Assembly (NCBI GenBank): GCA_027494165.1
Contig: JAOSJM010000007.1
Span: 186,001-250,000, forward strand
DNA length: 64,000 bases
Reading direction: 5' to 3'
Source of the DNA: Acidimicrobiia bacterium
GTDB lineage: Bacteria; Actinomycetota; Acidimicrobiia; IMCC26256; JAOSJM01
The position numbers and the translations under genes are program-made. The stretch's first letter is position 1. Each line of letters starts with the position of its first letter. Under the pieces are notes generated by a model. It was not told the origin of the DNA, searched no databases, and was given only the letters and a program-made list of their open reading frames with translations. Shown here one piece after another: positions 18,580 through 29,375 of the stretch.

Positions 18580-19827
18580 TCACCTCCTGGCGAATCGTCT
18601 CAGGTCGGAGGTCAGCAGGTCGGCGACGTGCTCTTCCTCGACCTCGACGCCCGCGGCGACGATCGCGCTCGCCAGCCGCTCGTCCCAGCAGGCGCTCGGG
18701 GCGCGGCCCCGCAACGGCGGCAGCGTCACCCCCGGTCCCGGCAGGCCGCCAGCGCCACCTGATAGTCCGCGGTCGCCATCCGCCACGGCGTCGCGCCCAA
18801 CTCGCCGACCACCCGGTTCGCGATGGTGAGACCGCCGGCACCGAAGTCACCGTGGTAGCGCAGCCGGGCGCCGCCTGCGGCCAGCATCCCGAGCAGCCGG
18901 ACCGCGGCGACCGAGAGCTGGCCCTCGACGCACACCAACGCCGGTGCCGCCGGGCCCAGGGCGATCGCGGCCTCCTCGACGACGGCGGGGTTCTCGCACA
19001 CGAACACGTCCGCACCGCCGCACTCGAACGGTTCGGCGACGACGGCACCCAGGTGCAAGACGAGCGGGACTCCCCCTCGGCCCATCGGCCGGTCGCCTCG
19101 GTGATCGGCCCAACGGGGCACGGACGAAGGCCCAGGACGCTCACCCGGGACCGAACCGGCTCGATCTCGACCCCGGCGGCGGCCCAGGCCTCCCGACGGT
19201 TCGCCGCGCCGGTCGCCGAGCCACCGTGGAGGTGCGCGAGCGCGTCGCCGACGAGGCGCCCGAGCTCGGTGTCGTCGTCGAGGGCGTGGGCGTCACCGCA
19301 GGTGAGCGCCGCGAAGCGGGCCCGAGACTGCGCCGGGTGGCAGGGCAGCGCCGCGAGGACGTCGAGCGCGCCGGTGAGCAGGGTGTCGGCCCGCTCGGCC
19401 CGGCGCAACCGCCCGCTCGCCGCCAACCGGTCGAGCCAGCCGACGAGGCCGGGTGGCGGCGGAGCGCCGCGTGGCCCGGGCATCGGACCAGATGGCGTCC
19501 CAGCGCGCCGCCGGCGGCGGCGCGCGCTGGTCGGTCGACCAGCGGCCCGCCCAGCACCTCGAGCACCACCTGCAACCCGACCCCGGCCGCCGAGGCCCGC
19601 AGCACCTCGTCGAGGCGGGCCAGGCTGACCCGCACCGGACCCCTGGATCGGGCCGGCTCGCCGAGCAGCGCGGCGACGGCATCGCGAGTCTCGGGCGGCG
19701 GGTCGGGAAGGACGATCGGGCCGGTGCCGAAACCACCCGTCCGTTCGACGCGACGCCGGGCCACCGCCCAGAGCGGCTCGAGCGCGGCCCGGTCCCACAG
19801 GCGGCGTACGAGGGCGGCGGTCGTCAC
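18580..19827 (-). CDS. jetD: Wadjet JetD-like nuclease subunit (TIGR02679; DUF3323+DUF2399), frameshifted
   Basis: About 415 residues. Starts with GTG at 19825-19827, overlapping the jetC stop (GTGA). The N-terminal DUF3323-type region (VRRLWDRAALEPLWAVARRR, RVSLARLDEVLRASAAGVGL) is followed by LVGWLDRLAASGRLRRAERA, then the DUF2399 Toprim-like part: DVFVCENPAVVEEAAIALG, LVCVEGQLSVAAVRLLGMLA and YHGDFGAGGLTIANRVV. At least three frame shifts occur (near 19,490, 19,080 and 18,730). JetD subunits are topoisomerase-VI-like nucleases that cut plasmids recognised by the JetABC condensin. The usual DxD in this block (YHGDFD in relatives, from memory) reads DFG here, so activity is uncertain. Confidence 0.8.
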
Positions 19828-22800
19828 GACACCAGCTCGAGATCCCGACCGTTCCATCGGAACTCCTGGGCGTGGACGGCCTCGCTGGGTGGCCGGCGCC
19901 GCAGCTCGTAGATGCGCAGCGCGGGCACCTCGGCGAAGGTGCCCCACATCTCGTGGCTCGCGATCAGCGCGTCGAGGCGCCAGGAGACCAGGAGGCCCAT
20001 GAGCGTGCCCCCGGAGGTTGTCGTCGATCCCCGCGAAGGCCTCGTCGAGGGCCAGCAGCCGCGGCGCGGCCGGGTGCGCGCCGCGATAGTGGGCGTCGAG
20101 CGCCGCGAACATCGGCTGGTGGATGACGTTGGCGGCCTCGCCGCCCGACAGGTCCTTCATGACCTTGGGGGTGATCGTGGTCATGGTCCGGTCCGCGTTG
20201 CGAAGCCGGACGCTGAACCGGTGCCAGCGCCGGTAGTCCAGCACCTCGGGCAGCACCTCGGCGTAGCCGAGCTCGGGGCTCTCGGCCCGGGCCTCCGCGA
20301 TCCGGCGCAGGAAGAAGTCCCTGAGGCTGCGCCGCTGGTGCTCGCTGAGCTGGGCGGGGTCGTGACGGACCAGCTCGACCGCAGCACGCTCGTCGCGATC
20401 GTCGATCCCGGAGGCGCCACTCGAGGGCCAGACTGAGCTGCGAGGAGGTCTTGGCCTCCGCGAGGCCGTCGTTGACCTCGGCGACCAGCGCGGCGGTCTC
20501 GTTCATGCGGTGGCGGATCTCGGTGACGACGACCTGGAACAGATGGTTGGTGAACAGCTCGGCCTCGCCGGCGCTCACGCGGCTGCGATGGTTGCCGATC
20601 TCCTCACGCACCCGTTCGACCACCTCGAAGAGGCTGAGCTCGCCGCTCTCGGGTGACTGGACCCGGATCTCGCGGTAGTGCTCGCCTGGGACGTACACGG
20701 TGTGCCAGGCACCGGTGAGCTCGCTCATGAGTCGGCTGTTGGCGGTCATGACGGCTCCCTCGGCCCGGTTCGCGACGCGCTCGATCGCGGCCGGGTCATC
20801 GAGATCGGCACCGGCCTCCAGCGACGCGGCCCGCAGCTCGTCACCGGCCGAGTCGAGGACCGCGCCGAGGAGCGCCTCGATCTCGCCGCCGGCGTAGACG
20901 TCGAGCTCACCGTCGAACGCGGCGAGGATGCTCGCGTCGCGCACGCACAGCGCCCGTTCGCCGGCACGCTCCCACGCGACCGCGGCGGTCGAGGCGGACT
21001 CCTCGGCGTGGGTCAGCTCGTTCCCCGCGCTGGACCGGTCCTCACGGGCGCGGGTCCACGTCTCCTGGGACGCCGCGAGGCCACGGTCTGCCTCCTCGAC
21101 CTGTCCTCGGGCGTCGGTGACCCTGGCGGCCAACTCGGCCGGGTCGCCGTCGAAGGTCTCGAGGATCGTATGTCGGCGCGTCTCGAGCCCCGCGAGCCGA
21201 TCGCGGTCGGCGGCGAACCGGGCCCGGAAGGCGTCGAGGAGGGCTCGCTCGCGGTCTCTCGCGCGCTCGGCCAGGTCATGGTGCCGACGGGCGAAGCCGC
21301 GCCGCTCGACCGCCCTCTCGAGCGCGCCGAGACCCTCGCCGATGCGAGCGAGAGCGTCGTCGAGGGCTTCGAGGCGCTCGAGGGCCGCCGGGAGCGCGAG
21401 GTCCCGGGCCCGGTCGGCCACACGCTGGTGGGCCCGGGCCCCCTGGTCACGCACCGCTCTCAGCTTTCGGTCGGCCGCCGCGAGCGCTTCCTCGTCGGCC
21501 CGGCGGCGCACACCGGCCTCGGTCAGGGCGGCGAACGCGGCGACGACCGCAGCCGGGTCGGGACGGGCGGCCAGCGCGCCGGTGAGCGCGGCCCGCAGGC
21601 CTGCCGCCCGCTCGGTGTCGGCGTCGGCGTCGGCGATGAGCCGGTCGAGCCTCGCGATGGCGGCGTCGAGACGGGCGAGCTCGGCGAGGCGGTGCCGCTC
21701 ACGGGCGGCAGCCCCGAGGTACGACGCGCCCACGCGCTCCGCGCGCCCCACGGTCGGACCGACCCGGAACCGCCCGTCGGGACCGACCCAAACCGACGCG
21801 TCGGGCTCGGACCCCTGATCGGCGACGGCGACAGCCTCCAAGATCCGCGCCGTCCGGAGGGCGACGGCCTCGTCGTCGACGTCACCGGCGACGTGCAACC
21901 ACGCAGCCAGGTTCGGCGTCGTCGTCGTACGCGGGTCGGCGAGCAGATCGCAGGGCAGCTCGGAGCGGTCGGGGTCGTCGGGACCGATCCACACGTCAAG
22001 CAGACCGGCCGCCTCCAACCCCGCCTCGAGGCCGGCGAGCGTGGCCTCGTCGACGGTCTCGGCGACGTCGACGGCCGCCCAGAGGGGTCGACCGGCCCGC
22101 TCGTCGCGGGACGCGGTCCGCCATGCCGGCGTGGGGGGAGCGACGTGGGGCTGCGCGGCGACGGCGTCCCGCTCGGCGATGTGGGCGTCACGCTCATCCC
22201 GCAGACCTGTGGCCGTCGCGCTCGCGGCCTGCTCGGCGAGCAGGGCACGGTCGCGGGCAGCGGCGACGGCCTGCCGGCAGGCCTGGTCCCAGACGCCCCG
22301 GTCGCCGTCGAGCTCGTCGGCCGCGGCCACGAGGGCATCGACCCCAGGATCCGTCGCGCCGATCAGACCCCTGCCGGCCAACGCCTCGTGCCAGGCGATC
22401 GCGTCTCGCCTCAGCTCGGCCCGGTGGTGGTCGAGGGTGCGAGCGGCGGCGTCGAGCGCGGCGGCGGCCTCGTCGGCGCGCTGCCGGGCGTCGGTGCACG
22501 CCGCGACGGCGTCCTCGGCCCGGCCGTCGGCCTGCCGGGCGGTCCGGACGAGATCGACGAGATCGGCGACCTCGCCCCGACGGTGGCGAACCACGCCTCG
22601 AGCCGCCTCGACCCGCCCGACGAGAAGCTCGGCGGGGTCGCCCAGCCCGAGCTCGACGAGCGCGTCGCGCCCGGCCCGTTCGAGCTCCACGGTCGTGTCG
22701 GCGACGTCACCTCCAGCCTCGTCGAGATCGGCCTTCGCCGAGGTGACCCTCTCCTCGGCTCGCGCGACCTGCTCGGCGGCGTCCTCGACGGCGCGCTCGT

Positions 22801-24032
22801 GCTCGGCGACCGTCGCCGAGAGCGCTTCGATGTGGCGCTCGAGATCAGCCAGGCTCCGCAGGTCCTGGTAGGCAGGTGAGGAGATGAGCGCCTGCTCCGC
22901 CTCCCGGGCCCGGGTGAGCTCGGTCCGCGCGGCCTCGACGGCAGCCTGGGCGCGGCCGCACTCGCCCTCGGCGCTCTCCACCAGTCGCCGGGCCCGTCGA
23001 AGCGCGGCGGTGGCCCGGTCCCGGACACGCCGGGTGTCGCGCTCGGCCTGCGCGCGAGCGGCGGCCACGAGGCGGAGGTAGCGACGCTGCGGGTCCAGCG
23101 CCCGGTCGAACGCCGCGGCCGACGCGACGAGCTCTTCGAGGTGGCGTCGGAGGGTCTCGAGGTTCTCGAAGCCGTCGGCGACCCGTTCGAGGTTCGCCGG
23201 GTCGAGGGGCGGGAGGGCGTCGGACAACGCGCCGGAGACGGCGGCGATCTCGCGGGAGCGCCCGAGCTGCGGGCGGCGCAGCTCCAGGATGAGGTCGACG
23301 ATCTTGCGGAGGCGGTCGACACCGACCCCGAACAGCGTCCGGTCCAGCGCCTCCTGGTACTGCTCGCGGGTCTCGAAGACGCACGGCGACGAGATCCGGG
23401 CCCGGCCACGTCGATGGGGGTCGCGTCGCGGCCCGGCCGACGGGACGGGATCGGTCCAGTCGACCAGCGGCGTGCTGATGGGGGGCGGGATCGCGTCGCC
23501 GAGCTCGGCGGCGAGCTGGGCGCGGGTGAGCGGGATCCCGTCGGGCGCGAGGTCGAGATCGAAGCCGGGCTGGCGGGTGGTGACGAAGAACCAGCTGTCG
23601 CAGTCGCTGGCCCGGGTGACCTGGCGCCGCAGCCGACGGTGACGGTGGCGCACCCCCGGCCCCGTCGGGTCGGGCGAGGGTCATCCATGCGTAGCCGGTG
23701 CGGGACTCGTGGCGGTAGCGGGCCGCCTGGCCGTCGGCGTCGCCGAGGCGAACCAGCAGCAGGCTCTTCATGGACCGGTTGCCGCCGGGGTTCATCCGGT
23801 TGGCCCCGAGTTGCGCGTCCAGCAGGAACGGGATCAACAGGACCTGCGCGATCGTCTTGCCCGAGCCGTTCTCGCCCCGCAAGAGGCACAGGCCGGCGTC
23901 GAAGTTGAAGATCTGGTGCTGGTAGCCGTAGATGTTGAGGATCCCGGCCCGCAGCGGGCGCCAGCGATCCGGCGCGTCCGGCCCGACCAGCCCGGCGGCA
24001 TCGGGGAGGGTCGAGAGATGGGTGGTGGTCAC
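19824..24032 (-). CDS. jetC: Wadjet JetC-like SMC/condensin ATPase (TIGR02680), frameshifted
   Basis: About 1,400 residues, the size expected for this SMC-like family. Walker A CLLRGENGSGKT lies near residue 50, followed by long coiled-coil stretches (RQRADEAAAALDAAARTLDH; RALLDAFRARFAADRDRLAG) around a hinge-like middle (VWIGPDDPDRSELPCDLLAD). The C-terminal head has the signature KDLSGGEAANV and Walker B LLALDEAFAGID, ending IASHEMWGTFAEVPALRIYE. It starts with GTG at 24030-24032, overlapping the jetB stop. Frame changes fall near 23,655, 20,410 and 20,025; the one long frame between the first two covers ~1,080 residues. It forms the loop-extruding motor that senses small circular plasmids with JetA and JetB. 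Confidence 0.88.
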
Positions 24033-25274
24033 GGTCCCTCCTGGACGTCGGCGGCGCTGTCGTCGTCGCGGCGGGTGGGCGGGCGAGCGGAGACCGCGTG
24101 GCGACCCGCGAGCGGACGCACGACGAGGGCGCCGGGCCGACCCGGCTGATCGGCGACGAGCCCGAGGCCCTGCAGGATCCTCAACGCCTGCGACGCAGAC
24201 CCTCCTCGTCGGCGCGCCACTTCCCGGCGAGGGAGGATCGGTAGGTGTCGAGCGTGCGCGACCAGGTGGCGTCGACGGTGCCGGCGTCGACGGACACACC
24301 GACCGGAGGCTCGACGTCGATCACGTCGGTACGCGTATCGCGCAGCGCCGCCAGCCAGATCGCGGCGATGTTGCCGGCGTTGCTGTTCCCCGGGAACGGC
24401 GGGGAGGCGCCGAGGCGCACCGAGGAGTCGGGGTCGACGAGCGCGACGCCCTCGGCGCGGGCTTCGACCTGGCATCCGGTCAGGCGCTCGAGCCGCTCCG
24501 ACAGCTCGAGCGCCGGTCGGCGAGCACGCGGCGCTCGGTGTCGTCGAGCCTCGCGCGTACACGGCGGGTTGCTCGACCAAGCGCCGGGCGAGCCGCTGGC
24601 GTGCGAAGGTCTCCTTCCCGGACGGCGGCTCCCGGGCGAGGAGCGCCTCGATGCCCGCGTCGGGGTCGAGTCGCCCGGCGCGGGGGGCGAGGACCGAGCG
24701 GGCGAGGTCGTGGTCGACGCCGTACAGCGCGTCGGCCTCGGCGTCGTCGATGAACCGGAACGTGTCGGCGTCGTCGTCCTCGCTGAGCACGCCGATCTGG
24801 ATGAGCCACACGATCGCGGTGACGAACGAACGCCGGTCGGCGATGTGGGTGAAGTCGACGACGAGGTCGGCCCGGTGGGATCGGGCCCGCTCGACGCCGT
24901 CGACGAGCCGCCGGATCGTCGTCTGGGCACCTTCCGGACTCGATCGCGGCGAGGACCAGGCACACCATCGCGTAGTCGCGGGGCGCGAACGCCCGCCGGG
25001 CGCTCGAACCGCCCTTCTCGGTGAGGCGAAGGCCCCGCCGGGCGTCGGGCACGAGCGGGGTGCGCACGACCCGGGCCCCGTGGGCGTCGACCCGAACGGT
25101 CCAGCCGAAGAGCTGCGAGAGCTCGGCCCGCAGCACACCCTCGAACCGGCGCACCAGCGGCAGCAGCCCCGGGGCGGGCCACCGATCGGTGACGAGCCCG
25201 GTGGCGAGCAGGCCGCGCGCCGCTCGCTGGAGGTCGTCGAGCTCGTAGGCGGGCACCTGGGCCGCGGTGCGCAT
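24029..25274 (-). CDS. jetB: Wadjet JetB-like subunit (TIGR02678; DUF2398), frameshifted
   Basis: About 415 residues. The ATG at 25272-25274 overlaps the jetA stop (TGATG). The N-terminus DLQRAARGLLATGLVTDRWP is followed by FEGVLRAELSQLFGWTVRVD, AFAPRDYAMVCLVLAAIES, then ADLVVDFTHIADRRSFVTAI, RLVEQPAVYARLDDTERRV-like sequence, ELSERLERLTGCQVEARAEG and the tail LRILQGLGLVADQPG. Breaks are near 24,930, 24,550 and 24,190. The family is the MukE-like winged-helix component that bridges the kleisin (JetA) and the SMC ATPase (JetC). It ends in a TGA that overlaps the jetC start, so translation is coupled. Confidence 0.82.
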
Positions 25275-26906
25275 CAGACGACCGACCCTCCGGCGGCGCG
25301 TGCACGCTCACGGCCAGGCCGGGCATCGAGAGCCGGCCGCGCTCGGTGCCGATCTCGGTGCCGGCCGGGTCGGGAGCGACCTCGACCACGATCCCCTCGA
25401 CGACGGCGCTCCCGATGCCGGACGCGTTCAGCGCCCGGCTCACGCCCACGAGCAGCAGGTCGAACGCGTCGGCCGGCAGGACCGCTCCGTCGAGGCCGGC
25501 CGCGAGGACCCTGGCCGCGGCCCGCCGTCGCAGCGCCGCGCCCCGGGCTTCGGCCGCCATGGCGTCGAGCTCGGCGCTGAAGTCGACCACCCGACCCACC
25601 CGGCCGGTCACGTTCGACGCGCCGACGGGACGGACCACGGCCACGAGGTCCACCGTGGGGCCCTCGAACCAGCCGGGCCGGGCTCGCCCGACGACGTCGG
25701 GGCTCGGGGTCTGCACCCGGGGCGCCTGGCCGAGGCCGATGGCGGCGTCGAAGAGCCGGTGCGCCTCGTCGTCGGTGCAGCGGGCGAACCACGCGGCGAG
25801 CTCGACGAGCTCGCCCGCCCGGCTGATACGGCGCTGCCCGGCATCGGCGAGGCGACGCACATGGGTCAAGATGGTGGTCGTCGCGTCGGTGAGCGCGTCC
25901 GTAAGCTCCGCGATGCCCGAGGCGACGTCGGGAGCGCCGACGATCCAGGCTCGCATCGCCTCCCACCTGGCCCGCCACGTCCGCTCGAGCTGGGGCCGGC
26001 CTCCGGTCGTGTCGAGGACCGCGTCGGCGCTGTCGTCGCCCGCCGCGGCGAGCGTCGCGACGCACCCGAGCCGTTCGACGGCATCGACGCGACGTTCGAG
26101 CTCGCCGCGATGGAGGTAGAGGTCCTGGGAGAAGTTCGACAGGTACTCGACGAGCACGCGCTTGACCGCCGAGAACTCACCCGGGTCGACGTCGGCCTGG
26201 TCGGCGAGCTGCTGCAGCTTGGCCCGGAAGTCCTGCGCCGAGCGGGTCAGCTCGTCGAGGTCGACCGAGAGCGCCCGCAGGACCACGTAGGCCGCGTTGG
26301 CGTCGCCGGCCCCGGCGGCGACCTCGAGCTCCTGGAGGCGGCGGCGGAGCTCCCCGAAGATGCGCCGGCGCAATCCGCCGACAGCCTCGAAAGCGGTGAG
26401 CACCGCCCGGGCGGCCTCGACGACGGCCCGCCCGACGGGGGTGATCTGCCAGACGAGCTGCTCGCGGTAGAAGTCGGCCAGGCGGGCGACCCGCCGGTGC
26501 GACCGGTCGAACGCGTGGGCGACGCAGCCCCAATCCGCCAGCGCGTCCAGGACCGTGCGGACGTCGTCGGCGTCCTCGACCAGGCCCGGCGCGAGCCGGG
26601 CGGTGATCTCCTCGGCCCGCAACGACGGCCGGTACGCCGCCCGGGCCGCTTCCAGCGCCGCCAGCACCGCCAGGTTCGTCTCGGCCCGCGTGCTGGTCGC
26701 CGCGTTCAAGGCCAGCAGGCGGCGGCTCTCGTCCACCTCGAGGCGGTGCTCGTGGAACGCCCCGTCCCGCTCGGGCGGCCCGGGCCGGGCCTCGTCCCGG
26801 GGTTGCGTGACGGGCTCGGGGGCCCGTCGCCGTCGGAGGCCGCCGGCGTGTCGGTGGCCGCGAGGGCGTCGGTGACGGATACGGGAAGGATGTCGGTCTC
26901 GCGCAC
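25274..26906 (-). CDS. jetA: Wadjet JetA-like kleisin subunit (TIGR02677; DUF2397), frameshifted at both ends
   Basis: About 540 residues. The proposed GTG at 26904-26906 follows ACAGGAG by 4-5 bases and gives a polar N-terminus (RETDILPVSVTDALAATDTP). A missing C at about 26,825 shifts into the main frame, which then runs clean: HEHRLEVDESRRLLALN, NLAVLAALEAARAAYRPSLR, VLVEYLSNFSQDLYLHRGEL and RTWRARWEAMRAWIV. Helix-rich and MukF/kleisin-like overall. A second shift near 25,310 restores the TGA at 25274-25276, fused to the jetB ATG. It is the first gene of the Wadjet operon. Without the 5' correction a start at an internal GTG (26736) would be called, which lacks a ribosome-binding site. Confidence 0.8.
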
Positions 26907-27037
26907 GGGGCTCCTGTCGGCGGTGTCCAGGAACTTGTACACCGCGACTGTGACAGCCAAAGTCGTTCCGGGGGCCATGGGGGCCCGCGGCCGCCCAGCC
27001 GCTGCGGGGTGCGGGCGGGCCTACCCGGCGGTCCGAG

Positions 27038-27066
27038 GCCCCGACCGGAAGGTGCCCGGTCGGGGC
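27038..27066 (-). terminator. Hairpin terminator candidate after hsdM, before jetA
   Basis: GCCCCGACCGG, a 7-base loop, then CCGGTCGGGGC: a perfect 11-bp GC stem 36 bp beyond the hsdM stop codon. There is no U-tract on the minus strand, as is usual for actinobacterial stem-only terminators. It lies in the 195-bp gap between hsdM (stop at 27102) and the jetA start (26906), so it probably separates the restriction-modification and Wadjet transcripts. The remainder of the gap must hold the jetA promoter; a weak TACAAG -10-like hexamer lies near 26,935-26,940. Confidence 0.55.
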
Positions 27067-27101
27067 GGCCTGGAGCTCGCCCAGCGGGTCCTACGTGCCC
27101 G

Positions 27102-28589
27102 TCAGCCACTCTCCTCCTCGGTCTCGACGCCGATGCCCTGGAGAGACTCGGCCAGGGCGGCGAACTCGGTGAGGGCCGCTTCGAGATCTTCGACGATCTC
27201 GGCGGCGATGACGCCGGGCGGGGGCAGGTTGTCGGAATCCTCGAGGCTCTCGTCGCGCAACCAGAAGATGTCGAGGCTGGCCTTGTCGCGGGCGACCAGC
27301 TCGTCCCAGGTGAACCGCCGGAATCGCTCGGTCTCCACCCGCTCGTGGCGGCGCGCGGGCTTGTAGCACTCGACGAAGTCGTCGAGGTCGGCCCGGGTGA
27401 GCGGGTTGGTCTTGAGGGTGAAGTGCTGGTTGGTCCGCAAGTCGTAGACCCACAGCTCCCGGGTCCAGGGGACATCGGAGCCGGGCTTGCGATCGAAGAA
27501 CAGCACGTTGGCCTTCACACCCTGGGCGTAGAAGATCCCCGTCGGCAGCCGCAGCAGGGTGTGGACGTCGCAGTCGGCGAGCAGGCGGCGGCGGATCGTC
27601 TCTCCCGCGCCGCCTTCGAACAGCACGTTGTCGGGCACGACCACGGCGGCCCGGCCGTCGACCTTGAGGAGGGTGGTGACGTGCTGGACGAAGTTGAGCT
27701 GCTTGTTCGACGTCGAGGCCCAGAAGTCCTCGCGCACCACGGTCAGGCTCTGGCGCTCCGCCTTACCCTCGCCGTTCACGATCGTGATCGACGACTTCTT
27801 CCCGAACGGCGGGTTCGTGAGCACCATGTCGAACCGCACGCCCGGGTGCGCCCGCAGCGCGTCGTCGACGTTGATCGGGCTGTCGGAGTCCGGGCTCTCG
27901 ATGCCGTGGAGCAGCAGGTTCATGGCGCACAGCCGGGCGGTGTTGTCGACGATCTCCCACCCAGTGAACGCGCCTGACCGCAGGTGCCGCTTCTGGTCTC
28001 GGTCCAGGTTCGGGTAGTGGCGCACGATGTAGTCGAAGGCAGCGAGGAAGAACCCGCCGGTCCCGCAGGCCGGATCACAGATCGCCACGTCGGGCCCCGG
28101 CTGCATCACGTCGACCATCGCCGAGATCAGGGGGCGGGGGGTGAAGTACTGGCCGGCCCCCGACTTGGTGTCAGCCGCGTTCCTCTCCAGCAGACCCTCG
28201 TAGGCGTCGCCCTTGACGTCGGCGTCGAGATGCATCCAGTTCTCGTTGCCGATGAGGTCCTTGATCAGGCGTTCGAGCTTGGCCGGATCCTGGATGCGGT
28301 TCTGGGCCTTGCGGAAGACCACGCCGAGCAGGTCGTCGCTCCGGCCGAGCTCGTTGAGGATGGCGATGTAGTGGGCCTCCAGGGCCTCTCCCTTGAGGTC
28401 GAGCAGCGACGGCCAGTCGTAGCCCCCGGGGACGATCCGGTCGCCGCCGAGCTCGCGCTGCTCCTCGGCCATCTTGAGGAAGAGGAGGTAGGTGAGCTGC
28501 TCCAGGTAGTCGCCGTAGGAGAGGCCGTCGTCACGGAGGATGTTGCAGTAGTTCCAGAGCTTGTCGACGATGACCTTGGCCTCGCTCAT
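27102..28589 (-). CDS. hsdM: Type I restriction-modification methyltransferase subunit HsdM
   Basis: 495 residues, intact. The N-terminal HsdM helical domain (LWNYCNILRDDGLSYGDYLE, YLLFLKMAEEQREL) is followed by a Rossmann N6-adenine methyltransferase: SAM motif I DPACGTGGFFLAAFDYI near residue 170, motif IV NPPFGKKS, and QYFTPRPLI before motif I. The ATG (28587-28589) overlaps the stop of the DUF5131 gene in an ATGA. With HsdS it methylates adenine in a bipartite site, and with HsdR it restricts unmodified DNA. It is the last gene of the operon here, an unusual order compared with hsdM-hsdS-hsdR or hsdR-hsdM-hsdS. Confidence 0.93.
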   Translation of the reverse strand: MSEAKVIVDKLWNYCNILRDDGLSYGDYLEQLTYLLFLKMAEEQRELGGDRIVPGGYDWPSLLDLKGEALEAHYIAILNELGRSDDLLGVVFRKAQNRIQDPAKLERLIKDLIGNENWMHLDADVKGDAYEGLLERNAADTKSGAGQYFTPRPLISAMVDVMQPGPDVAICDPACGTGGFFLAAFDYIVRHYPNLDRDQKRHLRSGAFTGWEIVDNTARLCAMNLLLHGIESPDSDSPINVDDALRAHPGVRFDMVLTNPPFGKKSSITIVNGEGKAERQSLTVVREDFWASTSNKQLNFVQHVTTLLKVDGRAAVVVPDNVLFEGGAGETIRRRLLADCDVHTLLRLPTGIFYAQGVKANVLFFDRKPGSDVPWTRELWVYDLRTNQHFTLKTNPLTRADLDDFVECYKPARRHERVETERFRRFTWDELVARDKASLDIFWLRDESLEDSDNLPPPGVIAAEIVEDLEAALTEFAALAESLQGIGVETEEESG

Positions 28590-29348
28590 GATGCGGTCCT
28601 CACCGGGTCGTAGCTGGGCGCGGTCGGGTACTGATCCCAGGTGCGGCCGTCGAGGAGCCGTCCTCCCGCCTTCGGGGAGCGGCCTCCCCATTGCTTGAAG
28701 AAGAAGGGGGTTCCGGCCTCGATGCACGAGTCGCGGATGGACCGTACCCAGGCCGGGTCCACGGGGCGGGCCCGCGGGCCGCTCTCACCGCCGACGATCA
28801 CCCAGTCGATCCCGTCGAGGTCGAGGCGCACGGGGCCGAGCAACGGCTCGACCGAGAGGAACCGGACGGCGCCCGGGACCACCCGCAGGTGGTCGGCGCG
28901 GTAGCTGTAGGTCTGGGACTCGACCGAGACCCCTATCCACAGGTTCGCAGGCCAATCGAGTCGGTCCGCCAGCGAGGCGAGGCGCTTGGAGCGCTTGGTG
29001 AGGAGCTGGTAGGTGTGCCACGGCGTGTCTCGCACGACGTCGAGGACCTCGCGGATGAACCCTGTGGGCACTTCGGGATGGAACAGGTCGCTCATCGAGT
29101 CGACGAAGACCAGCCGCGGGCGCCTCCACCGCTTCGGGACCTCCAGCGCTTCGTGGTGGACCGTGACGCCGAAGCCCGGGCCGCTCGTCCGCGGATCCCC
29201 GTCTCTCTGGTACTTCGCCTGACCCATCGCCTTCAAGCGCGCGGCCAGCGTGAGCGGTATGGCAGTGGTCGCACCCCGGTGACGTGCGGTCGCATCCCGT
29301 GGTCGGGTTCCAGGTGGCGTCGGTCCACTCGATCGCGGAGTCAGCCAT
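28586..29348 (-). CDS. DUF5131 (phage Gp37/Gp68) three-Cys-motif protein, frameshifted
   Basis: About 254 residues. The ATG at 29346-29348 follows GGGAGGTGTC. The N-terminus SAIEWTDATWNPTTGC continues into the three-Cys motif (Cys-6-Cys-2-Cys: CDRTSPGCDHC), which resembles a radical-SAM-like cluster site. One frame change near 29,265 leads into LAARLKAMGQAKYQRDGDPR, then LVFVDSMSDLFHPEVP, YQLLTKRSKRL, NLWIGVSVESQ, RFLSVEPLLGP and WVIVGGESGPRARP, all characteristic of DUF5131. The tail (FFFKQWGGRSPK) is also typical. It is the three-Cys partner of the adjacent TcmP protein. The reaction is not established; it overlaps the hsdM start by ATGA, so it is co-translated with the methylase. Confidence 0.85.
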
Positions 29349-29375
29349 GACACCTCCCGCCAACCGCTCTTCCGG

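Noticed and set aside
20678..22879. 733-residue plus-strand frame within jetC
   Set aside because: Antisense shadow of coiled-coil coding; no domain pattern.
24181..26736. An 851-residue single protein spanning jetA and jetB
   Set aside because: The frame fuses jetA to off-frame jetB sequence because the jetA stop is hidden by a base error; the TGATG junction at 25,274 shows two genes.
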